IMG/VR virus record: IMGVR_UViG_3300021962_000292
Coordinates: 1 to 36,601 of that record
Strand: one strand, 5' to 3'
Length of the DNA stretch: 36,601 bases
Origin: a virus
Shown: positions 23,760 through 34,281 of the stretch, piece by piece
Position numbering within the stretch: the stretch's first letter is position 1
Layout: each line of letters opens with the position of its first letter
Made by a program: the position numbers and the translations under genes
The notes under the pieces: model-generated
Told to the model about the DNA's origin: nothing
What the model saw: only the letters and a program-made list of their open reading frames with translations
Databases searched by the model: none

Positions 23760-24746
23760 ATGATAGTAGATAAAGCAGGAGAAGTAATTGTTGACATCTT
23801 AACCATGTCACCCAGTTTAGCGAAGATACCCTCTGCTTCTGCTATTCTTGATACATCTAACTATACTTTTCAAGCTATAAGTTACGGAAAAGATGCGTTA
23901 GGATTTAACTACCATGCTCACGCACAATATAATCCAACACTTAGTGCGATAGTAGTTAAGTCTTATGAAGCAACCTCTGTATCCTCATATCATTCTTCAG
24001 CAATAGCGTCTGCTTTATATTTTTATAACTTATTACCTTCTTACCCAGATCCACTAAACACTAGGTTAGAACCAGAAAGCTGTCTAACATTTTATAGTGG
24101 CTTAGGATCTTTTTCTGGTTTGGATATAGGTCACTGTGCCAATCATGCGATATTATCACAGTATTCTTCAAATTATATAACTTTAGGTTGTTTCCCTCCA
24201 TCAGGAGGAGTAAAGTATATTGTAGTAAATCCTAGTCATGATGATTCAAATTTTAATCAAAGTAACTTAATTTACTCAGGCACTTTAAGTGGTAATTATA
24301 ACAAATATGGTTTAATGGACTCATCAGGATTTTTAACATTTGCACCACTGAATGGGTCTCAAGGAAACCAAAACACAGCCCTGCTTAGATTTACTAGTGG
24401 AGTTTTAATTAACCTGTCACCTAATTTTAGTTCCACAGGCTATGTTGATATTGCTTGGCATCTATCAGGTAATGATGCAGCTTCATTACTGTTATACGGT
24501 GGGATATACCAATTAGGTCTTTGGTGCCTTGATATTAGAGCCATGTTAAAAGAAGGTCATAAACCTCCTTTTAATTTTAACCCTCTAAATAATATTAGAA
24601 AATATCGTCTTTTTGCTAAGAAAACATTCTCCAGAGACCTTTTATATTTAAATGATGTAGCTAGTTTCTCTGGAATGAAGTACTTATTAGAAAGCTCGGC
24701 GTTACTTCAATACTTAGTTTATCAATGGACAATAAGGTTTTTATAA
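23760..24746 (+). CDS. Baseplate/virion protein of unknown function
   Basis: This 328-residue protein was not recognised. It is rich in Ser, Tyr, Leu and Asn with few charges. The N-terminal part (MIVDKAGEVIVDILTMSPSL) could be a helix. The middle has beta-type segments with several His (GFNYHAHAQYNP, YVDIAWHLSG), and the end is helical and basic (NIRKYRLFAKKTFSRDLLYL). No membrane anchor or signal peptide is seen. It starts one base after the gp7-like gene and abuts the next gene, the position of gp8 in T4, so a wedge role is possible. TATAAATA at 23746-23753 is too near the start to act as its promoter with a leader. Confidence 0.5.
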   Translation: MIVDKAGEVIVDILTMSPSLAKIPSASAILDTSNYTFQAISYGKDALGFNYHAHAQYNPTLSAIVVKSYEATSVSSYHSSAIASALYFYNLLPSYPDPLNTRLEPESCLTFYSGLGSFSGLDIGHCANHAILSQYSSNYITLGCFPPSGGVKYIVVNPSHDDSNFNQSNLIYSGTLSGNYNKYGLMDSSGFLTFAPLNGSQGNQNTALLRFTSGVLINLSPNFSSTGYVDIAWHLSGNDAASLLLYGGIYQLGLWCLDIRAMLKEGHKPPFNFNPLNNIRKYRLFAKKTFSRDLLYLNDVASFSGMKYLLESSALLQYLVYQWTIRFL

Positions 24747-25346
24747 ATGAATATATTTGATTACTTAAATATTAACGGACATGTTACCATTCATAAACTA
24801 TTAGGTGATGGTACTGAAGAGCTTATTTACGATGACCATAACGTTATTGTCTCTGGTATGGGAGTAGGTTTGGCATCCTTTTTTGGGGTATCTGGATCAA
24901 CCTCTATCTTAGATTATCAAATTGATAGATTTCAAATAGGTGTCTCTGGCTCCGAAGCCAGAGAGATAAGCTCTACTAATTCATTGTCTGGTCCCTTATC
25001 AAGTTCTTTTGAATACACTGGCGAGGATGGAGAACTGTTTCCTTTGTCTGCTAACCAAATCAAAGGAACGTTTGACGGAAATATATCATGGTATGCAGCT
25101 ATCCCTGCCCACAATGTAACTAAGATTGGGGATAGCTCTGTAAGATATACAATAACAATAGATAAGGATTCTTGTAATAATTTAAGAGCAGCTACGACTT
25201 ATTTAAATGAAGTAGGTCTGTTCATGAAGAATCCTTTAAATACTTCACCTATTCCATCTCCAATATTAGTTGCATATAAATATTTTTCTCCAATAAGAAA
25301 AACTTCAGACTTTGCTTTAGTCCTAAGATGGACTCTAAACTTTTAA
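24747..25346 (+). CDS. Baseplate/fibre-associated structural protein of unknown function
   Basis: This 199-residue beta-rich protein begins FDYLNINGHVTIHKLLGDG and contains NVIVSGMGVGLASFF (about 32-46), YQIDRFQIGVSGS (about 57-69), and a C-terminal NEVGLFMKN and FALVLRWTLNF. The run of a VxIH strand, then N-x-IV-x-GMG, then F-Q-x-G occurs in small virion proteins I associate with tail or fibre attachment, but I cannot name a family. The ATG directly follows the previous stop; AAGG lies about 9 bases upstream inside the previous gene. It precedes the beta-helix gene and may link it to the wedge. Confidence 0.5.
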   Translation: MNIFDYLNINGHVTIHKLLGDGTEELIYDDHNVIVSGMGVGLASFFGVSGSTSILDYQIDRFQIGVSGSEAREISSTNSLSGPLSSSFEYTGEDGELFPLSANQIKGTFDGNISWYAAIPAHNVTKIGDSSVRYTITIDKDSCNNLRAATTYLNEVGLFMKNPLNTSPIPSPILVAYKYFSPIRKTSDFALVLRWTLNF

Positions 25347-25354
25347 GGTAATCT

Positions 25355-28300
25355 ATGGTATTTCTTCATAACGACTTTTACACTGCTAGCGGATCAGTAA
25401 AGCTATACAATTGCTGGACTGATAAAGTTACTAAGTTCGACACAAGCTCTTTCTACAATTGGGAGCAAGACAACCTTCCAATATATGATTTAGAAGAAAG
25501 AACATACTACCTTTGGGAGAAGCTAGGTCACCCAACATCAAGTCTTCCGGGAGTAGGTTTAGTCGTGTCAGCAGGCGGAAGCCCCGGTGATTACCTTTGT
25601 AATAAGAACATTTTTGAAACACTACAAGATGCTATTGAAGCATTACCTGAGGTGTTAAATTACCCAGTAATAATTGAAGTTTGCAATACGAAAAATTTAG
25701 GAGAATTAAATCTTAAAAATATAAAATGTGGGGCTAGAGGTTCTTTAGAGATTGTTAACAAAGTATTTGGAAAGTTAGAGCCTTATACTGGGAATACTGT
25801 AATTAATAAAGTAGCTGCAACGGAAACTACTGGGTACGAAAGATTAGGATATCTCTCTGCAACGACTTTAGGAATAAGACAACATTTCGCCAATACAAAA
25901 TCTGAATTTTTAAATAAAAATATTTTTTCTAGCGTAAGCTATTTATCTTCAGTAAATGATAATTTTTATGGAGTATCTTTAAGAGCCGACACTAATCAAG
26001 CTGCATGTTATACGATCCCCTCCTATCATGTTAGTTCGCCAGCTTTAGTAACAGTGTTTGGAGATGATATTCTTCAATTATCCCCTTATGAACTTATTGC
26101 TTTCCCAGAAGTTACTTCAGTAGATTTACCAGCTACTTATGATATAAGTGCTACAGATGAAACTTTAGGAACTCAAGTAAAAACTGTTATAGCTCCCGGA
26201 ACTTTTCCCGGGACATCCCAGCCTTATGTTGGTTTATACTTCGGTAATAAGTTAAGTAAACTTTTAGTAACGAATTGTGATGGTCCAATATATATTAGAA
26301 ATTTCTTTATTGATGGTTCACGTTACCCTAGTACTAGAAATGACGTTGGAGTAGAAATAAACAATTCAGAAAAAATTGTATTAGAAAATTGTGTAAGTAT
26401 AAGAAACAGAAAAGCAGGATTCTATTTCAATAATTCTAAAGTTATTTTAACAAGAGGCATTGCTGCATACAGAAATTATAATACTCCTAGAGTTGTAGAC
26501 ACAGAAACTTATCAACAAGATTTAGGTGCAGGACTTCTAGCAGTTAATTCAGAAGTTAATTTTAGTTCCACTAGCGCATTTGAATATAACTTAGCAGTAA
26601 ATGATCCTGTTTACTCAACTTCATTAACGGGAACTAATCAACTTGCATATGGTCTGAATTATCCAATTAATTTCCATAAAAATGCAAACGGTATTATTTT
26701 AGAAAATTCTAAATTCTATGGAGGAGTGTCTGGGACTAAACCAACTCAGTTAATTGCTGACTTTAATAATTATGCAGGTATTAAGTTATTCAACTCACAA
26801 TTTGAATGGGACGGAAGATTAATATTAGAAGGTAACCATACAGGGTTACTTGCTGATAACTCAGTCGTAAACACAGACAAATTTATCGTAAGGTATAATC
26901 AAAGAAATGGAGTTCATTTAAATAACTCTAACTTTATATACAATAAGAATTTTACTGATGCTGGGGCCACTCAGTTCCATTATAACAAAAATGGAACTCA
27001 TTTATTATTAAATAATTCAAATTATGAGTGTAATATCGTTTCATCTATGCCAACTAAAATAGGAGGTCATAGGTTTGAAGATTCTCATGCCGTTAGTAAA
27101 GATATTTTAGAACATTCTCAACCTTCAATAAAAATATTTAACTCTTCTAAATGCTTATTAGTACATCCAAAAATTATAAGAAATGATGCAAGCGTTGCAA
27201 CTGTTGATGGTGATCCTTATGCAAAATATGGTTTAGCTCTTTCAGTTCTTAATAATTCTAAACTTACTTTAAAGGGTAGTAAAAATTATGCTAACATAAT
27301 TCAAGGACCTTCAACACAAGTAACAAAAATAAACTCTGCTGGAGCTTATGCTGGGGATAATTCAATAATAAATATTCAAGGACCAACAGTAATAGCTCAA
27401 TTCGACGTAGATTGTTTAGTAGAAAATAATTCTGTACTAAACGTTACTCCTCATTTAGATGAATCTAATAACAATCTACAAATATCTGAATTTAACTTAA
27501 ATGATCCATTGAATCACACAATGGTTGAGTTGCATTCCAACAGAGCTTGTGTAGTCGCCAATAAATCTTCTGTAATAAATTTACAAGATTTAGGTTATTA
27601 TGTATCAAGTTGGAATAAAACTACTTTAGGACAGCAAGCAATAACTGATATCCCAGATTACGATATTGAGAATACTGGTGATTATATTAAGGGAGGTCAT
27701 CTACAATTCTACCCTAATCCAAATGATGTAGATATTAATCAACAGATTACAACAGGTTTTGCAGATAACAACTTCACTAATTACTCATATTTAATAGATA
27801 AATCAACTGCTTTTAATAATTTTAGTTCTGTTACTAGGGGTGGAATGTGTGTAAGAGCGGTTGAGGATAGTATAGTTAATGTAAGAAATGTTAACTTCCC
27901 TTGTGGATGGTGGAATGCTTCTGGTCCTTTCTATAATTATGTTACTGGAGATCCATTGCTGTGTTCCTATTTGTTTATTTGGAACATTTGTGATAATTCA
28001 AAACTAAATGCAAGCTATTGCTCAGTAAGTGGGCTATTTCCTCAGAATGCCGGATATCACGGGCCATTGTCTGTATGGTTGTCATCTTTTAATTCTACAT
28101 CATTAGAATTTAGTGGGAGACCTCTATCAGGGTTACCAACAGGGACACCTGATACGTCCAGCCTCTCAATATTCGATTATTACGGAGCATGGACTAGTTC
28201 AGTATCTTCTTTAGGTTTATTTACTTCATCTCATGCTAACCAAGGACCATTTAGATTATACTTCTCAGTAGATCCTGCTGCTAATTTCTTACTTTTAATT

Positions 28301-28711
28301 AGTGGTATTCAAACCACTACAGACGGATATTACAATACTGGTTGGCTAAATCAAATTTACTCTCAAGGTTATCAACCTCCATTCTCAATGTCTGCTGTTA
28401 GTAGTGTTAGTACGATACACAAATCATTATTAACAGGAAACGCGCCACGGTTATTCTTATCAGGATATTATTATGGATCCTCGATTATGTCTAACTCTAA
28501 AAGTGTTAGAGCTATGCTAGACGAATCTGCCGCAAATACTTTCGCTAACGCTAAACATTGTTCAGTTGGTAAATCTGGTTTGGCTAAACTAGTTAATATA
28601 TATCATCCTTACGAAGAATATGAGGGTGGAGAATCTGCGTCAGATTCATTTAAACAATTAGGTAATGGTTTGTATTCTGTGAATGTGTTTGATCTTAAGA
28701 GGAAAAATTAA
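25355..28711 (+). CDS. Tail spike/fibre-like protein with right-handed beta-helix and wedge-attachment N-terminus
   Basis: This 1118-residue protein has an N-terminal motif (residues 22-49: TDKVTKF, then FYNWEQDNLPIYDLEER) that recurs in the next gene and so probably docks both proteins to the same place. From about 85 on, LQDAIEALPEVLNYPVIIEV and then many short strands with Asn ladders (ILENSKFYGG, VHLNNSNFIY, LLLNNSNYECN, LSVLNNSKLTL) indicate a pectate-lyase-like beta-helix up to about 700. The C-terminal 350 residues are Ser/Gly/Tyr-rich and may be a receptor-binding head. No clear catalytic motif is visible. AAGG lies about 8 bases before the ATG. The stop overlaps the next start (TAATG). 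Confidence 0.65.
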   Translation: MVFLHNDFYTASGSVKLYNCWTDKVTKFDTSSFYNWEQDNLPIYDLEERTYYLWEKLGHPTSSLPGVGLVVSAGGSPGDYLCNKNIFETLQDAIEALPEVLNYPVIIEVCNTKNLGELNLKNIKCGARGSLEIVNKVFGKLEPYTGNTVINKVAATETTGYERLGYLSATTLGIRQHFANTKSEFLNKNIFSSVSYLSSVNDNFYGVSLRADTNQAACYTIPSYHVSSPALVTVFGDDILQLSPYELIAFPEVTSVDLPATYDISATDETLGTQVKTVIAPGTFPGTSQPYVGLYFGNKLSKLLVTNCDGPIYIRNFFIDGSRYPSTRNDVGVEINNSEKIVLENCVSIRNRKAGFYFNNSKVILTRGIAAYRNYNTPRVVDTETYQQDLGAGLLAVNSEVNFSSTSAFEYNLAVNDPVYSTSLTGTNQLAYGLNYPINFHKNANGIILENSKFYGGVSGTKPTQLIADFNNYAGIKLFNSQFEWDGRLILEGNHTGLLADNSVVNTDKFIVRYNQRNGVHLNNSNFIYNKNFTDAGATQFHYNKNGTHLLLNNSNYECNIVSSMPTKIGGHRFEDSHAVSKDILEHSQPSIKIFNSSKCLLVHPKIIRNDASVATVDGDPYAKYGLALSVLNNSKLTLKGSKNYANIIQGPSTQVTKINSAGAYAGDNSIINIQGPTVIAQFDVDCLVENNSVLNVTPHLDESNNNLQISEFNLNDPLNHTMVELHSNRACVVANKSSVINLQDLGYYVSSWNKTTLGQQAITDIPDYDIENTGDYIKGGHLQFYPNPNDVDINQQITTGFADNNFTNYSYLIDKSTAFNNFSSVTRGGMCVRAVEDSIVNVRNVNFPCGWWNASGPFYNYVTGDPLLCSYLFIWNICDNSKLNASYCSVSGLFPQNAGYHGPLSVWLSSFNSTSLEFSGRPLSGLPTGTPDTSSLSIFDYYGAWTSSVSSLGLFTSSHANQGPFRLYFSVDPAANFLLLISGIQTTTDGYYNTGWLNQIYSQGYQPPFSMSAVSSVSTIHKSLLTGNAPRLFLSGYYYGSSIMSNSKSVRAMLDESAANTFANAKHCSVGKSGLAKLVNIYHPYEEYEGGESASDSFKQLGNGLYSVNVFDLKRKN

Positions 28712-31539
28712 TGGTCACTATTAGTCTTAATTTAAGTGGTTCTACAAATTATAAATTTACAGACCCTGTCCGTAAATACAAGGCAAATGATCCTTATTAT
28801 TATGAAGTAGACAATATTCCAATTAATCAACTTGAAGAGAATATCCTTTGGATAAAGGATGCTGTTGAGAACATAAGTATTGAATTACCTGATGATGGTG
28901 CCAATATAGGTGCTGGGACATCCAGAGAAACATTTACAGAACTTCAACCATTTGTTTCAGGAACCAATTCAAATACAGTTTCTGTAAAGCCGGGAAGATT
29001 CATGGCTAGGATAAACGATGCCTATGGTATTGATCCTCTACAGATAATACAAAGAACTGGAGAGGTTGACATTGATAAGTACAAGGAATGGCAAATAGCT
29101 GCTATAAATAATACTTTACTATCACCAACTCTTTTTAGATTTCAACAATACACTGCTACTGCTGCTTTAGGAATGAATGGATTGTCCGAAAAAAGCTTCG
29201 GATCGTTTATTTTTAAAAATTTATCTACTACTGGTCTTGCGTCTACAGCAACTAATGGTGTTGATCCTTTAAAATCAAATTTTGGATTAGATACAGACGA
29301 TGAATTTACATTTCCAAAGTTTTTATGGGGAGGAACTCCTGTAACAAATTTTCTATTTAATCAAGCAACCTCTGCTGGACCTAGTCTTAGAGTAGGTCAA
29401 TATAAATCTGGAGATAGCTCAGATTCAGGGTTTTTTGATTTGTTCAAGGCAGATACTCAACTAATTAAAAGATGGAGAGGGATAGCTAGAACAGCGGTAG
29501 TTGACGTACCACAAACTCTTTCCATAGAAGTACAAAATTTTCAATCAGATGATTATAGTTATGTCAATGAATTAGGATCTGTTGTTGATAGTTCAAATGG
29601 TGCTAGCCCTGCTGCACAAGCTACACAAAGAATAGATCTCTTGTTTATTTATTCTAAACCAATTGATTCATCAGCAGTTAACCTTGCTCAAGGCTGGTCA
29701 TCAGAAATTCCTAGAAAAATTTATAAAGCTGAGTTAGGTATAGTAAAAGGCGCAGGACTTACACTAAATTTTGCAGAAGGTAATAATCCTACTAGCAAAT
29801 TCTTTGTTCCTGATTATGAAAATCAAATACTTGGAAATCCCTCTGACGAATTAAACCAAAATTTAGGATTTAAAACTCTAGGTATTAGAGGATCATTCCC
29901 TTCTCCTGATGATTTAATGAACATGGCTCCTGCATTAGCAGATTGGTTGCCTAATAATCATTATGCCTTAGTTGGTCAGTCAATACTGCCTATTGCTTAC
30001 ATAGTAGTAAAAAAGGATAATTTAAATGAAGAAGGTAATCAAATAATTGAACCAGAAGACATTATTGATATAAGACCATTCTTTAGAACTGCCGAACTAA
30101 CTTATGGTGAGAGGGCTGGTATAGCTGCTGCAGTTCCCTCTATTTCCTTGGCTAATCCTGTAGCATCTGAAGCAGTGGTGTACGATAAAGCAAAGGAAAC
30201 CTATGCTAGAGCTAAACAATATACCGATACAGAAATAGCTAAGATAAGAGTTAATTCAGTAAAAACCGGGCATGGTGCAGGTAAAATTGTATCAAGAGGT
30301 TTAGTTAGAGGGGGTGCTTGGTTTGGTGTGGAAGGTGCTTTATGTAGAGCCATAAAAATAAAATACAATCTTGATAAAGAACAAACAATATCTGCATTTA
30401 AAAGTATCTACAATTACGGTTCAGACTATCAACTAAAAGATTTGCCAGATTGGGACTTGGCTAACTGGGCTGTAAAAAATAGAAATGAAAGAGAATTAGG
30501 CACAAATACTCAAAGATATCCCGCTATAGGTTATGGTATTACTGACAGAATAAGCGCATGGTATACTTACGGAACTCCAAATGAGCAGAAGATTTATCAA
30601 CCTTTTATATCAACTAGAAATTCTGAACTAGACTTTGGGCCTTTTATATATAATCCAAGTGTTTCTAATAGAACTTCTAATGATATCCAATATGGTGTAC
30701 AAAATATTGACTCTTGGCAACATAGAAGAGCTACTGCTTTCTGGGTTCAAAAAACTATTAGATTAGATGTTACGAACACACCTTGGGTAAAAGAAATAAC
30801 TGTAGCTGCTTCCTACTGGAATTGTTTCCCTATACAAGACACAAGCCTTCATGAACACGGCTCAGACTATAAAGCATCGCCTGCAATTACTGTATCTAAA
30901 GGAAAACGATATAATATTTTAACTTCTTCTGGTAACAGAACATTTATAGAGTTTACAATATTCTGCTCTATGGGACCTACTAGGTCTACTTGGAGAGTTA
31001 ATCCTCCTTGGACAAGAGAGAAGAGGCAGTACTTAGCTTATAATGGTACTAATGCACAATATGCTAATGCTAACAGCGGTTATAATTTGTTCGCAGTAGC
31101 CTCTCATGCTCTCCTATTTAATTCTTTTGTTGATTCAAGTATTATAGCTAGTGAGTTTGGAGAATCTATAAATACAAAGTCTGTGTTTAAGGACAATGCG
31201 GCCACACAGGTGGCAAGCGAAGTTGACGATAACAATGATATTACTGCTGATGCAACTAATTATCCATCTACTGCATTACCAGTATGTATATACCCCTCAG
31301 TGGAGTTCACTGTTTTTGGTCACCCATCTACAGCTACTTTTGATTTAGATTCAGAAAATACAAAAACATTTAAAAACTTTGCAAATTCAATACATGAGGT
31401 TCCCGGAATAGTGAATCATGAGGGAGTAGAGCCACAACAAATAGGAGAGAATGCTCCTGAAATGAAAAACCATGCAGTTCTTATGGCTTTCGATGATAAC
31501 GTTGAGGACATTCCAAACGAAGACACTAGACTAGATTAA
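28711..31539 (+). CDS. Wedge-type structural protein paralogous at its N-terminus to the beta-helix protein
   Basis: The 942 residues start SGSTNYKFTDPVRKY and PYYYEVDNIPINQLEENILW (about 9-46), which aligns with residues 12-49 of the preceding protein (shared TD-x-V-x-K-aromatic, then E-x-DN-[LI]-PI-x2-LEE). The rest is unlike it: an acidic middle, GGAWFGVEGALCRAIKIKYN (about 532-551), and a Trp/Tyr/Asn-rich C-terminal part. No enzyme motif was recognised. GAGGAA precedes the ATG by 8 bases and the start overlaps the previous stop by one base. The shared head suggests two proteins competing for, or alternating at, one docking site on the baseplate. Confidence 0.55.
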   Translation: MVTISLNLSGSTNYKFTDPVRKYKANDPYYYEVDNIPINQLEENILWIKDAVENISIELPDDGANIGAGTSRETFTELQPFVSGTNSNTVSVKPGRFMARINDAYGIDPLQIIQRTGEVDIDKYKEWQIAAINNTLLSPTLFRFQQYTATAALGMNGLSEKSFGSFIFKNLSTTGLASTATNGVDPLKSNFGLDTDDEFTFPKFLWGGTPVTNFLFNQATSAGPSLRVGQYKSGDSSDSGFFDLFKADTQLIKRWRGIARTAVVDVPQTLSIEVQNFQSDDYSYVNELGSVVDSSNGASPAAQATQRIDLLFIYSKPIDSSAVNLAQGWSSEIPRKIYKAELGIVKGAGLTLNFAEGNNPTSKFFVPDYENQILGNPSDELNQNLGFKTLGIRGSFPSPDDLMNMAPALADWLPNNHYALVGQSILPIAYIVVKKDNLNEEGNQIIEPEDIIDIRPFFRTAELTYGERAGIAAAVPSISLANPVASEAVVYDKAKETYARAKQYTDTEIAKIRVNSVKTGHGAGKIVSRGLVRGGAWFGVEGALCRAIKIKYNLDKEQTISAFKSIYNYGSDYQLKDLPDWDLANWAVKNRNERELGTNTQRYPAIGYGITDRISAWYTYGTPNEQKIYQPFISTRNSELDFGPFIYNPSVSNRTSNDIQYGVQNIDSWQHRRATAFWVQKTIRLDVTNTPWVKEITVAASYWNCFPIQDTSLHEHGSDYKASPAITVSKGKRYNILTSSGNRTFIEFTIFCSMGPTRSTWRVNPPWTREKRQYLAYNGTNAQYANANSGYNLFAVASHALLFNSFVDSSIIASEFGESINTKSVFKDNAATQVASEVDDNNDITADATNYPSTALPVCIYPSVEFTVFGHPSTATFDLDSENTKTFKNFANSIHEVPGIVNHEGVEPQQIGENAPEMKNHAVLMAFDDNVEDIPNEDTRLD

Positions 31540-31545
31540 TAAGTT

Positions 31546-34281
31546 ATGCCTTCTAGATTATCAAATTATTTTAACTGTGGTGGGTTAAGACCATTAAGTT
31601 ATAGATTAACATCTAGGGGCGTAATAAATATACCTACTATAGAGCCTCCATATGTTGGAACTAGGCCAAGAGTTAAGCCTAGAATATTCCCTCCTACGAT
31701 TCAAGAGCCACCGGACATACCTACTACAACGGTAAAACCAAGACCCCCAAGCACAACTGTCCCTTCAGTCCCTGTGGTTCCCAACGAGCCTGCAAATCAG
31801 TCTACAGGAACTCCTACGAATCCTGCAGGAGTATCTACGGGAATACCTACTGGTCCAACTCAGACAGGAACAATAGGAACTTTTCCGGGAGGAGTAACCC
31901 AAGTAACTCAAACTGGAGTAGTAAATATTGTTGGTGCAGGTATAACTAGACCCCCTAAAATTAATACTACTAATGCTTTATTTCCAAGATCTAATGAATC
32001 AACTGTAGTTGTTACTAATCAAACTACTAATACTTTAGGGGAGAATACTCCAGTTGATACTAGAGGTAGAACTTTAAATCCTAAAATTACTGAAGTCCCG
32101 ACAAGATACAAGGGTGTAGTTAATAATGGAATAAAAAGTTGTGAGCCCTGTTTAACTAACGAACCCTGTCAGTATAGATCAGAGGCTGAGTGTATTCAGT
32201 CATTTTTATTTGGTGATCCTGATTTATCTTTTGAAGTTCCCTCAAGAGGATTAACAAATAATCAAAAGCCTAGATATCTTCCCCAATCTCAATACACAGA
32301 AATTTCAAGAAATACTTATGACGCACAGTCATCAGAATTTTTTAGAAGATCTTTACCAAATCCTCCCCCTAACACAAGTCCCAGAGCAGAAAATTTAAGA
32401 ATAGTCGGAGACTCTGTAAGAGAAGTAAAACCTATTAAATATGATGAACAAAAAAATACAATGTATTTTGACGATGATAAAAGAATAGAAATAAAAATAA
32501 ACTTAGATAAATTATACGATGAGACTTATAATTTTTTTGATTACCCACCAACAACACAGACTAAGATAGTTTCAAACTCTATAAGATTAGACATTTTCAA
32601 AGACAGAATTCCTGAAGAAGTTAGTTACTTTTTAAAGAAAAATCAAAATCAACAATCGAATAAGTGGCATGAAAAAATTTACTTTGATTTAACTTTAGAT
32701 AAGTTAGCTTTGAGTATTAATAATATACTTTTAAATTCTTTTAAATCAATTCATGATAATCAATCAACTTTAGTTTCCTTAGACGATTTTTTAATAACAT
32801 TAAAAAACCTATTGATAAGTAATAAGTTACAAGAATTTAATCCGTCTTTTTATACAGATTTATCAATTAAACAAAAAAACGATGAGTTGATAAGTATAAG
32901 TCAACCTGCAACTCAAACACTAAAAGACAGAGCAGTAATATCCCTTGTGGAAAATGGAGCGATACTAGCTGACCCGGGATATTATGATGGATATAACAAG
33001 TTTAAATTACTAAGACAAAAAAGATTAAATACAGATATAAATTCTAGGATAGAAGTAACCACGTTAGACAATCAAGATTTAGATATATTTTTAGAAGATG
33101 CTGGTATCAGTTTTAGTGACATAGATGCCACGGATAATTTCGTTGAGATAGGGGTTGGTGATGGATACTTTATCGAAACCACTAACATTGACGATGTTCA
33201 GTTATCTGTTCCTACCCCTAATGAATCTGTAAAAGCTCTATTAACTCCATCTACAATTAGAAATTTAGCATTAAGAACAGCGGGGGAACCTGATACAATT
33301 TCAATAACAGTTAGCTCTGTCAGCAGCAATAATGAACTTACCGATACTTTTAATATGCATGAGGAGGGCACACTATTCTTTGAACTAGTGTTATCTTCCG
33401 TGGTAATAACAAATGAATCTCAAACTTTACTTAACAAACTAAAAGCAAACTATAAACTTGTAACAAGTGAATCTAGAATTAATGACCTAATTATTAATTA
33501 TGGATTTAATACAACAAAAATTAACTTAGACTTTAGAGATCCATTACTAACTTACGCAAAAGATTCTAGTTCTTTTGTAATGGAAAAGTCTGATATTACT
33601 TTTAGAAACTTTGATTTTTATATTAGTGGGACACACGATAGCTCATTTATATTAACCAGAAACATTCCTTTTGCTATTGTTTTAGTTCCCGGTTGTGGAT
33701 CAGAACACAATCCATTTGATAGTCAATCTGAATTTATAAACTTTAATAATAATATAATTAGTAGAAATATAACTTTAATTAATACTATAAAAGTAAAAGA
33801 CAACCAAGAGTTAGACACATCTTTAAAAGAAGCACCTACAGAAAGAACTGACAGCCCACCACCAGATTACTATGGGTACGCTGATAAACTTTATTATTCT
33901 TATGATCCTAGTTCTTACACAAATACTTATTACTATGACAACACCCGTTACTCAAATAAACCAACTCAAATAACCTCAACTAGACCTATTGTTGCTAAAA
34001 TAATAAAAGAAATTATACAACCTTTAATTATAAAGTATTCTCCAAAAGAATTAAAATGGTTTGATATATTTTCCAGATTAACATACTCAGAAATGGGAGA
34101 GTATGTAACTAGGGGTGATTATACCTTAATAACAGATTTAGTTAAAAAATTATATAACATATCGATTAAAGATGTTATTGCCACAGATAAGGATACTATA
34201 ACTGGAATCATATCTACAGAGGAGTCGGAAGATATAGAAGTTACAGTTCGGGAACCTATAATAACAGCAGGAGATAGATAA
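31546..34281 (+). CDS. Pro/Thr-rich virion protein of unknown function with a Cys cluster
   Basis: This 911-residue protein has a Pro/Thr/Val-rich, probably extended segment (about 30-190, e.g. PPTIQEPPDIPTTTVKPRP), then a Cys cluster, C199-x2-C202-x5-C208-x7-C216, then a long acidic helical and beta region (about 290-900). No catalytic motif was recognised. The Cys spacing could hold a metal or disulfides. It ends TAATG, overlapping the PAAR-like gene by one base; AGGAG near its end serves as the SD of that gene. Location at the end of the baseplate block suggests a long linker or peripheral baseplate part, by inference only. Confidence 0.5.
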   Translation: MPSRLSNYFNCGGLRPLSYRLTSRGVINIPTIEPPYVGTRPRVKPRIFPPTIQEPPDIPTTTVKPRPPSTTVPSVPVVPNEPANQSTGTPTNPAGVSTGIPTGPTQTGTIGTFPGGVTQVTQTGVVNIVGAGITRPPKINTTNALFPRSNESTVVVTNQTTNTLGENTPVDTRGRTLNPKITEVPTRYKGVVNNGIKSCEPCLTNEPCQYRSEAECIQSFLFGDPDLSFEVPSRGLTNNQKPRYLPQSQYTEISRNTYDAQSSEFFRRSLPNPPPNTSPRAENLRIVGDSVREVKPIKYDEQKNTMYFDDDKRIEIKINLDKLYDETYNFFDYPPTTQTKIVSNSIRLDIFKDRIPEEVSYFLKKNQNQQSNKWHEKIYFDLTLDKLALSINNILLNSFKSIHDNQSTLVSLDDFLITLKNLLISNKLQEFNPSFYTDLSIKQKNDELISISQPATQTLKDRAVISLVENGAILADPGYYDGYNKFKLLRQKRLNTDINSRIEVTTLDNQDLDIFLEDAGISFSDIDATDNFVEIGVGDGYFIETTNIDDVQLSVPTPNESVKALLTPSTIRNLALRTAGEPDTISITVSSVSSNNELTDTFNMHEEGTLFFELVLSSVVITNESQTLLNKLKANYKLVTSESRINDLIINYGFNTTKINLDFRDPLLTYAKDSSSFVMEKSDITFRNFDFYISGTHDSSFILTRNIPFAIVLVPGCGSEHNPFDSQSEFINFNNNIISRNITLINTIKVKDNQELDTSLKEAPTERTDSPPPDYYGYADKLYYSYDPSSYTNTYYYDNTRYSNKPTQITSTRPIVAKIIKEIIQPLIIKYSPKELKWFDIFSRLTYSEMGEYVTRGDYTLITDLVKKLYNISIKDVIATDKDTITGIISTEESEDIEVTVREPIITAGDR

